This document shows, in pieces, positions 24,320 to 33,658 of a DNA stretch of 64,000 nt (the stretch's first letter is position 1; each line of letters starts with the position of its first letter). The DNA is from Bacillus sp. B1-b2. GTDB lineage: Bacteria; Bacillota; Bacilli; Bacillales; Cytobacillaceae. A program made the translations under genes and the position numbers. The notes under the pieces were generated by a model, which saw only the letters and a list, made by a program, of their open reading frames with translations, ran no database searches and was not told where the DNA came from. The DNA lies in contig NZ_WEHU01000002.1 in assembly GCF_009183415.1 (NCBI RefSeq), forward strand, positions 243,394-307,393, in the 5' to 3' direction.

Positions 24320-25751
24320 TATCCAAAAGAAAATAGTACTCCTTATTTCTATTATTATCCTTATTATGTCTATCATTTGGATTGCGCTAACCTATTATAA
24401 CCATCGAACTCAACAGCAATATAATACTATTTTGCAACGCTATTTAAAGCTAAATGAAGTAACAACTAGTAGTCAAAAGTTAATTACAGACATAAATAAT
24501 TTTATGTTAAAACCAACCAAAGAAAATGAGATAGAGCTAAATCATAGTAGGGATCGAATTGAAGAAGCAAGAGAAGCAATCTATTCTCTTAGGAATGAGG
24601 AAAATAGTTTTACATTAATAAGCTATATTCATTTAATGGATAGCTTGCTTGAGACAACAAATCGCCTGCTATTATTTCTATCAGAAAATGACAATGAATC
24701 AGCAACTCAGGAATTCTCTGAAGCAACGAGGATATCCACATATATTTCAGAAACCTCCTTATCCCTGTTAGATACAGAATTAAGGACATATGACCGATTT
24801 TACCGGGGAATTATTAATCAATCAGGTGAAGTAATGAAATTAGGTGTTTTTTTGTTACTTTTAATTATTTGCGTGTTATTTATGGTCACCTATTGGTTTT
24901 CATTGAGTATCACAAGACCAATTATTCAACTTACAAAAGTCGCAAACGAACTTTCAAATGGAAGATTTGATACACAGGTAAAGATAGAAACAAATGATGA
25001 AATTGCCTTCCTTGCCAGGACATTTGATCGAATGAGAGTCAATATAAATATGCTTATTACAGAAATGAAGCATAAGGCTCAATTAGAATATGAGCTTCAG
25101 CAGAATAAGATTTTACTTCAAGAAAGTCAGTTTAGAAGTTTACAAAGCCAAATAAGTCCACATTTTCTTTTTAATACATTAAACACCATTTCTAAGAAAG
25201 CTTATTTGGAAGGTTCAGAGGAAATAAGCGATTTGCTAGTTAATGTGGCAGGGATAATTCGTTATAATCTGAAACAACTAGATAGATCTGTTACTTTGAA
25301 AGAGGAAATAGATGTATTACAACAATATATTACTATCCAGAAAGCAAGATTTACAGAACGCCTTCGGTTTTTTCTAGAGGTAGATGAATCATGTTTGTTA
25401 ACAAGGATTCCATCCCTTACACTTCAACCTATAATAGAAAACGCTGTCATTCATGCGGTAGAACCGAGTGAGGAAGGAGGCTCTATTTGGGTTAGAGTTA
25501 GAAATACGAATGCCGATGAAATAGTCATTGAAATTCAAGATGATGGAGATGGAATCCCTTCTGAAAAGATACAGCAAATGCTAGGTTCTTCATCTAAAGT
25601 AGTCGCAAATAACTCAAAGGGAATTGGAATAGGATTTAGTAATGTGGTTCAACGCTTACGACTTATCTTTGGCTATGAAGAGGTCGTTACAGTAAAAAGT
25701 GAAATCGGTTCAGGAACTACAGTCATTATAACAATTAAAGAAACGGAGTGA
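24312..25751 (+). CDS. Two-component sensor histidine kinase (YesM type)
   Basis: A 479-residue membrane kinase. TM1 is at about 6-28, followed by a short helical extracytoplasmic region of ~145 residues, TM2 at about 176-198, and a HAMP linker (LTKVANELSNGRFDTQVKIE). The His_kinase region has phospho-acceptor His in SPHFLFNTLN, and a GHKL ATPase domain follows with LQPIIENAVIHAV and KGIGIGFSNVVQRL. The small outer domain lacks an obvious ligand pocket, consistent with sensing through the sugar-binding protein encoded just upstream (8-bp overlap). The response regulator gene starts 4 bp downstream. Confidence 0.92.
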   Translation: MNSIQKKIVLLISIIILIMSIIWIALTYYNHRTQQQYNTILQRYLKLNEVTTSSQKLITDINNFMLKPTKENEIELNHSRDRIEEAREAIYSLRNEENSFTLISYIHLMDSLLETTNRLLLFLSENDNESATQEFSEATRISTYISETSLSLLDTELRTYDRFYRGIINQSGEVMKLGVFLLLLIICVLFMVTYWFSLSITRPIIQLTKVANELSNGRFDTQVKIETNDEIAFLARTFDRMRVNINMLITEMKHKAQLEYELQQNKILLQESQFRSLQSQISPHFLFNTLNTISKKAYLEGSEEISDLLVNVAGIIRYNLKQLDRSVTLKEEIDVLQQYITIQKARFTERLRFFLEVDESCLLTRIPSLTLQPIIENAVIHAVEPSEEGGSIWVRVRNTNADEIVIEIQDDGDGIPSEKIQQMLGSSSKVVANNSKGIGIGFSNVVQRLRLIFGYEEVVTVKSEIGSGTTVIITIKETE

Positions 25752-25755
25752 AAGA

Positions 25756-27300
25756 ATGGTTAAACTCCTCATTGTAGATGATGAACAAGTGGAAAGAGAT
25801 GGGATGCAAGCAATTTTAACAAAGGGTTTTCCGAATATTTCTATTAAACAAGCGAAAAATGGGAATATGGCTATTCAGATGGCGGAATCATTTGAACCAG
25901 ATTTAATACTAATGGATATTAAAATGCCTGGTATTAGTGGATTAGAGGCTGTTCAGCGTATTAGTTCTCAAAATTCTCATATCCGATTTATTATGGTCAC
26001 GGCCTACGATACCTTTGAATTTATGCGTCAAGCTATAAAACTTGGTGTGAAAGATTATATATTAAAGCCAAGCAAAGCAACGGAGATTTATGCAACAATC
26101 AAAAAAGTGTTGGATCATATGGAAAAAGAACAAAGGGCTGTAACCATTAGAAGACTTCAGCAGGAAACCATGCAAAAGACTTTCTCTCTTGTCGAAACAG
26201 ATGTGGTTACTCAGTTGCTATTTGACCATGTTCATGAAATTCACGTAGATATGCTAGTGGAAATGCTAGATACACCTTCTACGAATGAAATGTTTGTTAT
26301 GCTTGTATCTATCCCAGGTGGAACAGAAACAATATATTCTGCTATTAAAGAGGAAGTGAGACAAACAAAAAGCTGCTGGATTGGTGCTTTGTATGGAAGT
26401 TATCTTCCTATTATTGTATTTAGAGATCTAAACATGTCTTACCGATCACAGGCAATTTTATTGGCTAAAAGCATCCTATCCGTACTGCTCCCGTTTAACA
26501 ACGAGAATGGTTTTATAGGAATAGGTAGTGTCTCTCCATCTTTAGATATAGTACGTCAATCTTATCATGAAGCCCTTCTTGCGACGATGGATTCTAAGCT
26601 GCAATTAAAGTATCGTTTTTACTCTGATGAAGCTATAGTGAATAACCATACATTTCAGGAGGGTCTAGTCGAACACAGAAAGAAGGAATTTGCTGATCAA
26701 ATTCGAATGGGTCAATGGGAAAAAATCAGGAATTATATCTTATCTATCATTAAGCAATATGAGTCACAATCTGCAGATCTTATGTATACCCAACAACGTG
26801 TGTTAGAAATTCTTTGGATTGCTTCACAGGTTATGAATGAAATGGGAATGGAAGCAGACACCCCTTTATTTACATATAAGCCCACAAATTATAGACAGCT
26901 AGAATTAGAGAGTACAAGATTATTAAATGAAATGATACTAACCTTTAAAGAGAAAAGCGAAAAAATAGAGGTAGATGCTATACATCAGCTAAAACAATAT
27001 ATTCTAACACATTCTAAAGAGGATATATCCTTAGAGTCACTAGCCAGAAAGGTTGGTCTTAGTCCTATTTATATCAGCAAAATATTTAAAGAGAAACAAG
27101 GAATCAACTATATAGATTATTTAACAGAATGTCGAATAGAAAAAGCAAGAATATTAATTCGAGACACAGATAAAAGCATAAAAGAAATCACCTTTGAGGT
27201 TGGTTATCATGATCCCAATTACTTCAGTAAAGTATTTAAAAAACTGTGCCACATGTCTCCAAAAGAGTATCGGAAATCTTTTCAGGTTAACAAAGTGTAA
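25756..27300 (+). CDS. Response regulator with AraC DNA-binding domain (YesN type)
   Basis: A 514-residue regulator. The N-terminal receiver domain (about 3-120) has acidic pocket VDDE, phospho-acceptor D54 in LILMDIKMPG and the conserved Lys in KDYILKPSK. A ~270-residue linker follows, then two AraC helix-turn-helices at the C-terminus (about 410-510), ending VGYHDPNYFSKVFKKLCHMSPKEYR. It is partner to the kinase encoded 4 bp upstream. Likely targets are the sugar ABC genes at 19211-23192 and the binding protein gene at 27340, by analogy with the XylFII-LytS-YesN system. Confidence 0.93.
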   Translation: MVKLLIVDDEQVERDGMQAILTKGFPNISIKQAKNGNMAIQMAESFEPDLILMDIKMPGISGLEAVQRISSQNSHIRFIMVTAYDTFEFMRQAIKLGVKDYILKPSKATEIYATIKKVLDHMEKEQRAVTIRRLQQETMQKTFSLVETDVVTQLLFDHVHEIHVDMLVEMLDTPSTNEMFVMLVSIPGGTETIYSAIKEEVRQTKSCWIGALYGSYLPIIVFRDLNMSYRSQAILLAKSILSVLLPFNNENGFIGIGSVSPSLDIVRQSYHEALLATMDSKLQLKYRFYSDEAIVNNHTFQEGLVEHRKKEFADQIRMGQWEKIRNYILSIIKQYESQSADLMYTQQRVLEILWIASQVMNEMGMEADTPLFTYKPTNYRQLELESTRLLNEMILTFKEKSEKIEVDAIHQLKQYILTHSKEDISLESLARKVGLSPIYISKIFKEKQGINYIDYLTECRIEKARILIRDTDKSIKEITFEVGYHDPNYFSKVFKKLCHMSPKEYRKSFQVNKV

Positions 27301-27339
27301 GTATTTTCTTTTATCCATCATATAAAGGGAGAGAATTAG

Positions 27340-28422
27340 GTGAAGATAACAAGAAAGGTAAGAATATTGCTTATGTTGTTTCTCCTTTGCATGATATGTT
27401 TGGTTTCAGGCTGTGAAAATCAGGCAGAGCAAGTGAACTTGATTAAAGAGAGTTCCACGAAGGAATCAAATGTAGGTGACGACAAGATTAAGATTGGATT
27501 TTCTATGGATACTTTAAAGGAAGATAGATGGATAAAGGATAGAGATCTATTTAAAGAAGAAATGGAGGCATTAGGAGCGGAAGTATCGATTCTAGAAGCA
27601 AACGGTGATGATGCATTGCAAATACTTCAAGCAGAGACACTACTCAGTCAAGGGATTGATTTATTGGTAGTAGTACCACATAATGCAGAAGCGATGGCTA
27701 CTATTGTGAAAAAAGCGCATTCCTATGGTGTAAAAGTCTTATCTTATGATCGGATGATTAAGAATGCAGATGTTGATTTATATATATCCTTTGATAATGA
27801 AATGGTAGGAGAATTGCAAGCAAGAGCTATAATGGAAAAAGTACCAAAAGGAAACTATGTCTATATTGGTGGCGCAGATACAGACTATAATGCTCATTTA
27901 GTTAAAAGAGGGGTTTTTAAAGTATTAGAACCTTACATTGCTAACGGTGATATTACAGTTACGTATGATCAATGGACAAAAAACTGGAACCCTGATGAAG
28001 CATATGCTCATATGAAAGAAGCTTTAGAAGCAAATGGTGGCACCATAGATGCAGTTATTGCTGCAAATGATGCTACTGCTCAAAGTGTTATTAAAGCGCT
28101 TACGGACATAGGTTTAGCTGGGAAAGTAGTGGTAGCTGGTCAAGATGCAGATTTGCCAGCTATTCAAAATATTGTCAAAGGGACACAAGCCATGACTGTT
28201 TATAAACCAATAAAAGCACTTAGCAAGCAAGTGGCAGAAATAGCAATGAAAATGGCAAAGAATGAGTACATAAATGTTGAACATAAGGTGAATAATGGCA
28301 AAATAGAGGTTCCAACTATTCTGCTCTCTCCAATAGCGGTAACAAGAGATAACATAGAAGAAACTATTTTAAAAGATGAATTTCATTCGCGAAATGAAGT
28401 GTATGGGATAGAAAATCCATAA
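27340..28422 (+). CDS. Second sugar-binding lipoprotein (XylF-like)
   Basis: A 360-residue lipoprotein. The signal peptide ends in LVSGC, with lipid-anchored Cys at 25. The type 1 binding fold (about 48-345) is XylF-like: IGFSMDTLKEDRWIKDRDLF, VVVPHNAEAM, VLSYDRMIKNADVDLYISFDN, TKNWNPDEAY and VAGQDADLPAIQ. The YDR, NW and GQDAD positions are typical of xylose-binding proteins. It lies at the end of the sensing operon with no ATPase of its own, so it may feed the importer at 20486-23192 or act in sensing. The start is GTG with a GGGAGAG SD. Confidence 0.88.
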   Translation: MKITRKVRILLMLFLLCMICLVSGCENQAEQVNLIKESSTKESNVGDDKIKIGFSMDTLKEDRWIKDRDLFKEEMEALGAEVSILEANGDDALQILQAETLLSQGIDLLVVVPHNAEAMATIVKKAHSYGVKVLSYDRMIKNADVDLYISFDNEMVGELQARAIMEKVPKGNYVYIGGADTDYNAHLVKRGVFKVLEPYIANGDITVTYDQWTKNWNPDEAYAHMKEALEANGGTIDAVIAANDATAQSVIKALTDIGLAGKVVVAGQDADLPAIQNIVKGTQAMTVYKPIKALSKQVAEIAMKMAKNEYINVEHKVNNGKIEVPTILLSPIAVTRDNIEETILKDEFHSRNEVYGIENP

Positions 28423-28504
28423 ATTTAATATCATAAAATCGTGTGAATGGAGAAAGAAGGGTATAATAGACAGAAATAAATTACGCAATTGAAAGGAGCT
28501 TATC

Positions 28505-29962
28505 ATGTCAAAAATAGATCCAGGCTGGAACTTTGACAATAGCTATGCTCGTTTGCCAGATGCTTTTTACACCAAAATGGATATGAATGCAGTAGAGAAG
28601 CCTAGTGCGGTCATCCTTAATCATCCGCTAGCTACAATGTTAGGATTGCAAGCGGAGTTGTTAGAGAGTCAAGAAATGGTGCAAGTATTTGCTGGAAATG
28701 AAATTCCTGAAGGAGGACTACCACTTGCCCAAGCCTATGTAGGTCATCAATTTGGACATCCTAATATGCTTGGAGATGGAAGAGCTATGCTTCTTGGCGA
28801 GCAAATCACTCCATCAGGAGAGAGAGTAGATATCCAGTTAAAAGGCTCTGGGCGAACTCCTTATTCAAGAGGAGGAGATGGAAGAGCGGCTCTTAAGCCA
28901 ATGTTAAGAGAATATATTATCAGTGAAGCTATGTATGCTCTTGGAATTCCGACTACTAGAAGCTTAGCAGTAGTTACAACAGGTGAAACAATTTTGCGAG
29001 AAGAACGATTACAGGGAGCCATTCTTACAAGAGTAGCCTCTAGTCATCTTCGAGTTGGGACATTTCAATATGCCGCAGCACTGGAGTCAAAGGAAGATCT
29101 ACAAGCTCTAGCTGATTATGCCATTAACCGTCATTACCCAAACATTCAAACAGATGAAAATCCATATTTATCATTGCTCAGAGAGGTCATTAAACGCCAA
29201 GCTGATTTAATTGCACAATGGCAGCTTGTTGGCTTTATTCATGGAGTTATGAATACGGATAATATGACAATAAGTGGGGAAACAATTGACTATGGTCCAT
29301 GTGCTTTTATGGATACTTTTCATTTAGAGACTGTGTTTAGCTCCATAGATGTAAATGGTCGTTATGCATATGGTAATCAGCCGAAGATTGGTGGTTGGAA
29401 TCTTGCTAGATTTGCTGAAAGCTTGATACCACTATTACACGAAGATAGCAATAAAGCAGTAGAAATAGCGCAAAAGGAATTGTATGAATACAACAAGCGT
29501 TATCAGCAAAATTGGTTAACAGGGATGAGAGCTAAGCTTGGATTGGTGAAGGAAGAAAAAAGCGATGAAAAGTTAATAGAAGAATTACTTCGTATTATGC
29601 AAAATAGTGAAGCAGATTTCACAGATACCTTCCGTTCTTTAACAATTGGGACCATCCATAAAAGCAAGTTAGGTACAGTAGAAGAGTACCTAGAGTGGGA
29701 AAGTAAATGGAAAGCCAGATTGGCGCAAGAAGAGAATGAATCAGCTTGTTTTGTGAGAATGCGAAAGCATAATCCTTCTATTATCCCGAGAAATCATCTA
29801 GTTGAAGAGGCATTAGAAGCAGCAGACCAAGGGGATATAAGTGTTATGAAGCAATTAATAGATTTACTTTCTAATCCTTATGCTTATTCAGAAGAACAGC
29901 TTGTGCAATGTAAACCTCAGGAGTCTGGAGAGGTACCTTATCAGACTTATTGTGGGACATAA
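28505..29962 (+). CDS. selO: SelO family protein adenylyltransferase (YdiU/UPF0061)
   Basis: A 485-residue pseudokinase-fold enzyme that transfers AMP from ATP to Ser/Thr/Tyr of target proteins. Typical features are [23 protein letters not shown] (about 78-100), the flipped nucleotide-binding motif [18 protein letters not shown] (about 119-136), [25 protein letters not shown] with the metal-binding residues (about 246-270), and the C-terminal YCGT with a Cys near the end. Length fits the shorter SelO branch. SD GAAAGGAGC. It is monocistronic, ended by a terminator and followed by a 52-bp repeat array. In other bacteria the role is linked to redox stress. Confidence 0.93.
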   Translation: MSKIDPGWNFDNSYARLPDAFYTKMDMNAVEKPSAVILNHPLATMLGLQAELLESQEMVQVFAGNEIPEGGLPLAQAYVGHQFGHPNMLGDGRAMLLGEQITPSGERVDIQLKGSGRTPYSRGGDGRAALKPMLREYIISEAMYALGIPTTRSLAVVTTGETILREERLQGAILTRVASSHLRVGTFQYAAALESKEDLQALADYAINRHYPNIQTDENPYLSLLREVIKRQADLIAQWQLVGFIHGVMNTDNMTISGETIDYGPCAFMDTFHLETVFSSIDVNGRYAYGNQPKIGGWNLARFAESLIPLLHEDSNKAVEIAQKELYEYNKRYQQNWLTGMRAKLGLVKEEKSDEKLIEELLRIMQNSEADFTDTFRSLTIGTIHKSKLGTVEEYLEWESKWKARLAQEENESACFVRMRKHNPSIIPRNHLVEEALEAADQGDISVMKQLIDLLSNPYAYSEEQLVQCKPQESGEVPYQTYCGT

Positions 29963-29971
29963 TGGGAGTGG

Positions 29972-30014
29972 AAATGCATGGATTATCTTATTTAGATGAT
30001 CTGTGCATTTTTTT
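29972..30014 (+). terminator. Terminator after selO
   Basis: AAATGCATGGAT (29972-29983) pairs with ATCTGTGCATTT (29999-30010), followed by TTTT. Confidence 0.75.
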
Positions 30015-30200
30015 GTTGAGTAGATGGTTTAGTTGAGTTGGTATAAGATGTGGTTTTTAATTAGGGAATGAAAGTCGGAAATGCTCTTTGTTTAGCTTGG
30101 ACTCTCTTTTATGGTGCTCGCACTTCATTTTTGTTGTGTATATTCTTCTTTGTTTTGGAATTTGAAATTAAAAAGGGAGAAGAAAGATTGTACAGTATAG

Positions 30201-30650
30201 GAACCATAGCGGTAAAGAGAATGGTTCTAATTTGAAATCTTAGAGCCACTGAAGCGGTAAAAAGGGAGAAAAGTGGTTCCAATAAGAGATCTTAGAACCA
30301 CAATAGCAGTCAAGAGGGAGAAGAATGGTTCCAATAAGAAAACTTAGAACCACAATAGCGGTAAAAAGGAAGAAGAATGGTTCTGATAAGAGATCTTAGA
30401 ACCACAGTAGCGGTAAAAAGGAAGAAGAGTGGTTCCAATAAGAAAACTTAGAACCACAATAGCGGTAAAAAGAGAGAAAAATGGTTCCAATAAGAAAACT
30501 TAGAACCACAATAGCGGCAAAAAGGGAGAAGAATGGTTCCAATAAGAAAACTTAGAACCATAATAGCGGTAAAAAGGAAGAAGAATGGTTCCAATAAGAG
30601 ATCTTAGAACCACAGTAGCGGTAAAAAGAGAGAAAAATGTTGCTCATCAA
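30201..30650. repeat. Array of eight 52-bp tandem repeats with hairpin core (array 1)
   Basis: Units start at 30221, 30273, 30325, 30377, 30429, 30481, 30533 and 30585, an exact 52-bp period. Half a unit precedes them (30201-30220) and a decayed one follows at 30637. Each unit begins (A/G)TGGTTC, has an inner TAAG...CTTA, and closes with GAACCA, so it can form an 11-bp hairpin with a small bulge. The linker is CAATAGCGGTAAAAAGG followed by purines. As 52 is not a multiple of three and stops occur in all frames, it is not coding. The array lies between selO and a convergent hydrolase gene. No cas genes and no unique spacers. Confidence 0.9.
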
Positions 30651-30689
30651 TAAAGAGAGGAATCATATTTTTTCAACGAAACAAAACAA

Positions 30690-30745
30690 TAAAAAACTGG
30701 CTATCATTGCTCTTTCCCCATGCAAGAGAAAAACCAATAATAGCC
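30690..30745 (-). terminator. Terminator of the alpha/beta hydrolase gene
   Basis: On the minus strand, GGCTATTATTG (30735-30745) pairs with CAATGATAGCC (30699-30709) around a 25-nt loop that has further pairing (TTTTTCTCTTGC / GGGAAAGAGC), followed by CAGTTTTTTATT. Confidence 0.7.
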
Positions 30746-30753
30746 AAAACCAC

Positions 30754-31587
30754 CTATTCACTTAAAAAACGCAATAACTCCTTATTGAACCGACTAGCAT
30801 GGGTTGCGTTTAATCCGTGTGGAGCATTTTCAATCACGACTAATTCGGATGTACGCACCATTTCATTCGAAAGTTTTCCACTTGACTCTAGTGGAACTAC
30901 TTCATCAGCATCTCCGTGAACGACTAATGTTGGAATGGTTATTTTTCCTAAGTCCTCTCGGAAATCAGTCTTGGCAAAGGAAACAATGCAATCTAGTGTT
31001 CCTTTGGGAGATGCCATCGAAGCGATATCTCGAATATACAAGCGGAAAGGCTCACTAACAAGATCTGATTGCATTCCTGCTCTAAAAAATTTCGTTGTAA
31101 AGTCGTCAAGAAAAGCAATTCGATCAGATTTCACTCCATTTAGAAACTCTGTAATAGTAGCATCATCTAATGCTCCTTCTGGGTGTTCAGCAGATTTATA
31201 TAAATAGGGTGGAACCGCACTTGCTAACACAAGTTTTTCCACACGATCTGTTCCATAGGTGCTTACGTAGCGTACAGCTTCTCCCCCACCCATAGAGAAT
31301 CCAACTAGAGTAATATTCTGAAGATCAAGATGTTCTATTAATTGATGAAGATCATTAGTAAGCGTATCATAATCATAGCCCTCATATGGTTGAGAGGATT
31401 GTCCAAAGCCTCTGCGATCATACGTTATTACTCGATAGCCTGCATCTACTAAAGCAGGAACTTGGTACTCCCATGTTCGTCCACTAAGTGGCCATCCATG
31501 AATAAGAATAATAGGCTTTCCTGAACCAACATCTTCATAATAAAGTTCTACTGGTTGACTTTGCGTTTCTACCGTAAGCTTTGCCAT
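30754..31587 (-). CDS. Alpha/beta hydrolase (non-heme chloroperoxidase/arylesterase type)
   Basis: A 277-residue alpha/beta hydrolase. The oxyanion region is IILIHGWPLSGRTWE (about 29-43). The nucleophile is Ser97 in GFSMGGGEAVRY, followed by VHGDADEVVPLESS with the catalytic Asp and NAPHGLNATHASRFN with the catalytic His. Motif spacing is that of cofactor-free haloperoxidases and arylesterases such as Pseudomonas EstF. It has no signal peptide and is therefore cytoplasmic. SD AGGAGGGT. It is monocistronic, between repeat array 1 and the divergent ydjG operon. The physiological substrate is unknown. Confidence 0.88.
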   Translation of the reverse strand: MAKLTVETQSQPVELYYEDVGSGKPIILIHGWPLSGRTWEYQVPALVDAGYRVITYDRRGFGQSSQPYEGYDYDTLTNDLHQLIEHLDLQNITLVGFSMGGGEAVRYVSTYGTDRVEKLVLASAVPPYLYKSAEHPEGALDDATITEFLNGVKSDRIAFLDDFTTKFFRAGMQSDLVSEPFRLYIRDIASMASPKGTLDCIVSFAKTDFREDLGKITIPTLVVHGDADEVVPLESSGKLSNEMVRTSELVVIENAPHGLNATHASRFNKELLRFLSE

Positions 31588-31688
31588 TTGAACCCTCCTA
31601 AAAATAATCTGTCTTAGCCAGTATTTACCCGTTATTACATGAATTAATCATAGATATTCCCCTTAAGGATGTTAAATAGGAATTTAGG

Positions 31689-31717
31689 TGAAACTTTTAG
31701 AGAGATTAGGTAGTATA
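31689..31717 (+). promoter_or_regulatory. SigW-like ECF promoter of the ydjGHI operon
   Basis: TGAAAC (31689-31694) is followed after 17 bp by AGTATA (31712-31717), close to the SigW consensus TGAAAC-N16/17-CGTA(TA). The B. subtilis ydj operon is a known SigW target, which supports the assignment. Confidence 0.7.
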
Positions 31718-31773
31718 TATAGATAATGAATGGAAACCGAAAAATAATCAGCAATTATAAAGAGGTGTAACAT

Positions 31774-32802
31774 GTGATTCTTCATTATAAATGTCCAAAC
31801 TGCGGCGGAGATATGAGCTTTGATGCTAATTCAGGAGAGTTATCCTGTGCCAGTTGTGGAAATAAAGAAAATATCGAAACTTATCCTGAAAATCTCTTAT
31901 CTATTACCTTTGAAGAAGAAGAGGTTCAAGAATATCATTGTGAAAACTGTGGAGCAGCCTTAATAACAGATGCAAATACAACAGCCACTAATTGTAGTTT
32001 TTGTGGAGCTGGTGTTGTCCTTGCAGATCGTGTATCAGGTAGTCTTGCACCAAGAAAAGTCATTCCTTTTACAATAAGTAAAGAAGATGCAATGAATGCT
32101 TTTAAAAAATGGTGTAAGAAGGGCCTGCTCACTCCAAAAGGATTTATGAATGCAGACCGAATAAAAAGTATTACAGGTATCTATGTACCATTCTGGTTGT
32201 TTGATATAAATAGCAAGGTTGATGTGACGGCTATCTGTACAAAGGTTAGAACCTATACTAGTGGAGATTATATTTATACAGAAACAAGCTACTTTGAGGC
32301 ATTTCGCGAAATAAATCTTGATTATTTAAAAATTCCAGTTGATGCTTCGGAAAAAATGAACGATGAATTGATGGATAAATTAGAGCCATTTCCTTATGAG
32401 CAGCTGAAAGATTTTAAAACTCCTTATCTTGCGGGATATATAGCAGAGAAATATCAGTATACAGATGATGAACTACTTCCTAGAGCAAAAACGAAAATTG
32501 GTGATTATGTAGATTCCTTTGTACACTCTACGTTTGCTGGCTATCAATCTATTAATTATCGTAACAAAGATGTAGATACAAGGATAAAAAATAGTGATTA
32601 TGTATTATTGCCTGTATGGATGGTTAGCTATGATTTCGATAGCCAAGAACATATTTTTGCTATGAATGGTCAGACTGGTAAGGTTGTAGGAAAGCCACCA
32701 ATCAGTAAAGGAAAAGTATTATCATGGTTCAGCGGAATTGCAGCAGGGACTTTTCTAGGGTTAAAATGTATCGCTTACTTTATGGGAGGTGGATTTTGGT
32801 GA
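31774..32802 (+). CDS. ydjG: YdjG-like zinc-ribbon membrane protein
   Basis: A 342-residue protein with two N-terminal zinc ribbons: CPNCGG ... CASCG at about 5-31 and CENCGAALI ... CSFCGAG at about 52-76. A large domain of unknown fold follows, with VPFWLFDI and VYVDSFVHSTFAGYQS-like segments, and there is a hydrophobic helix near the C-terminus (about 318-340). Gene order ydjG-ydjH-ydjI and the SigW-like promoter match the B. subtilis ydjFGHI envelope-stress operon, where YdjG and YdjI anchor the phage-shock protein YdjF (PspA) to the membrane. No pspA-type gene is adjacent here. GTG start 7 bp after AAAGAGGT. Confidence 0.88.
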   Translation: MILHYKCPNCGGDMSFDANSGELSCASCGNKENIETYPENLLSITFEEEEVQEYHCENCGAALITDANTTATNCSFCGAGVVLADRVSGSLAPRKVIPFTISKEDAMNAFKKWCKKGLLTPKGFMNADRIKSITGIYVPFWLFDINSKVDVTAICTKVRTYTSGDYIYTETSYFEAFREINLDYLKIPVDASEKMNDELMDKLEPFPYEQLKDFKTPYLAGYIAEKYQYTDDELLPRAKTKIGDYVDSFVHSTFAGYQSINYRNKDVDTRIKNSDYVLLPVWMVSYDFDSQEHIFAMNGQTGKVVGKPPISKGKVLSWFSGIAAGTFLGLKCIAYFMGGGFW

Positions 32803-33623
32803 GAAACTGGCTAAAATTTATTGTTATCTCCTGCTTAACTATCTTCATTCTCTTTATTGGAATAAGTCAGTCAGTAAAAGCGGTTTCCGATAACCAAAAG
32901 CAATACATTTATGACGATGCAAAGCTACTGACAGAGGAAGAAAAAGGAGAGTTAGAAAGCTTAGCAATAGAACTAGGAGAAGAATCAGAAACAGCGTATT
33001 TGGTGCTTACTTCAAACGGTACAGATGGAAAAGATATTGTACAATATGTAGAGGACTTTTATGATGAAAATGCTCCAGGATATGACCAGCCTTTTGGGAA
33101 TACAGCTATTCTTGCTATAGATATGGAAAGCAGAGAGATATATTTGGCTGGGTTTAAAAAGGCAGAGGAATACTTGGATGATTATACTCTTGATTCTATT
33201 AAAGAAGAAATTACACCTGAATTATCAGACGGAAATTATTTTCAGGCATTTTCTATCTTTATGGAAGAGTCACATGATTATATACTAGCTGGTCCGAATA
33301 CGGAAGATGGCTATGCTAACTCTTCCAATTCGACAGAGGGAGAGACAGAGAATATCTTCTATAACTGGATATTTCAGCTAGTCTTAGCTATCGTTTTTGC
33401 CAGTATTGTAGTTATACTCATGGTAGCTCAATCTGGAGGAAAAGTAACAGTAAGTGGAAATACGTATATGGATAACCGAAATTCTAAGATCTTGAATAGA
33501 TATGATCGATTTACACACAAGACCGTGACGAAAGTCAAAAAACCTGAAAACAATAATTCTGGGGGTGGAGGCGGAATAACCGGTGGTGGTCACTCCCATA
33601 GTGGAAGTCGTGGCAGTTTTTAG
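32799..33623 (+). CDS. ydjH: YdjH-like TPM domain membrane protein
   Basis: A 274-residue protein. The signal peptide (about 1-26) is followed by an extracytoplasmic TPM domain (about 35-160) with IYDDAKLLTEEEKGELE, EDFYDENAPGYDQPFGNTAILAIDM and DGNYFQAF. One membrane helix comes next (about 188-210), then a cytoplasmic tail ending in a Gly/His/Ser-rich run (SGGGGGITGGGHSHSGSRG). GTG 32799 overlaps the ydjG stop (GTGA). The in-frame ATG at 32724 would put the signal peptide in the middle of the protein and is rejected. It is part of the ydj membrane-stress operon. Confidence 0.88.
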   Translation: MRNWLKFIVISCLTIFILFIGISQSVKAVSDNQKQYIYDDAKLLTEEEKGELESLAIELGEESETAYLVLTSNGTDGKDIVQYVEDFYDENAPGYDQPFGNTAILAIDMESREIYLAGFKKAEEYLDDYTLDSIKEEITPELSDGNYFQAFSIFMEESHDYILAGPNTEDGYANSSNSTEGETENIFYNWIFQLVLAIVFASIVVILMVAQSGGKVTVSGNTYMDNRNSKILNRYDRFTHKTVTKVKKPENNNSGGGGGITGGGHSHSGSRGSF

Positions 33624-33658
33624 TGCAGTTTAGCTAAACAGGAAAGGAGAAAAAAAGT

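Noticed and set aside
30201..30650. Repeat-protein coding region
   Set aside because: The 52-bp period is not a multiple of three and all frames contain stops in each or every few units.
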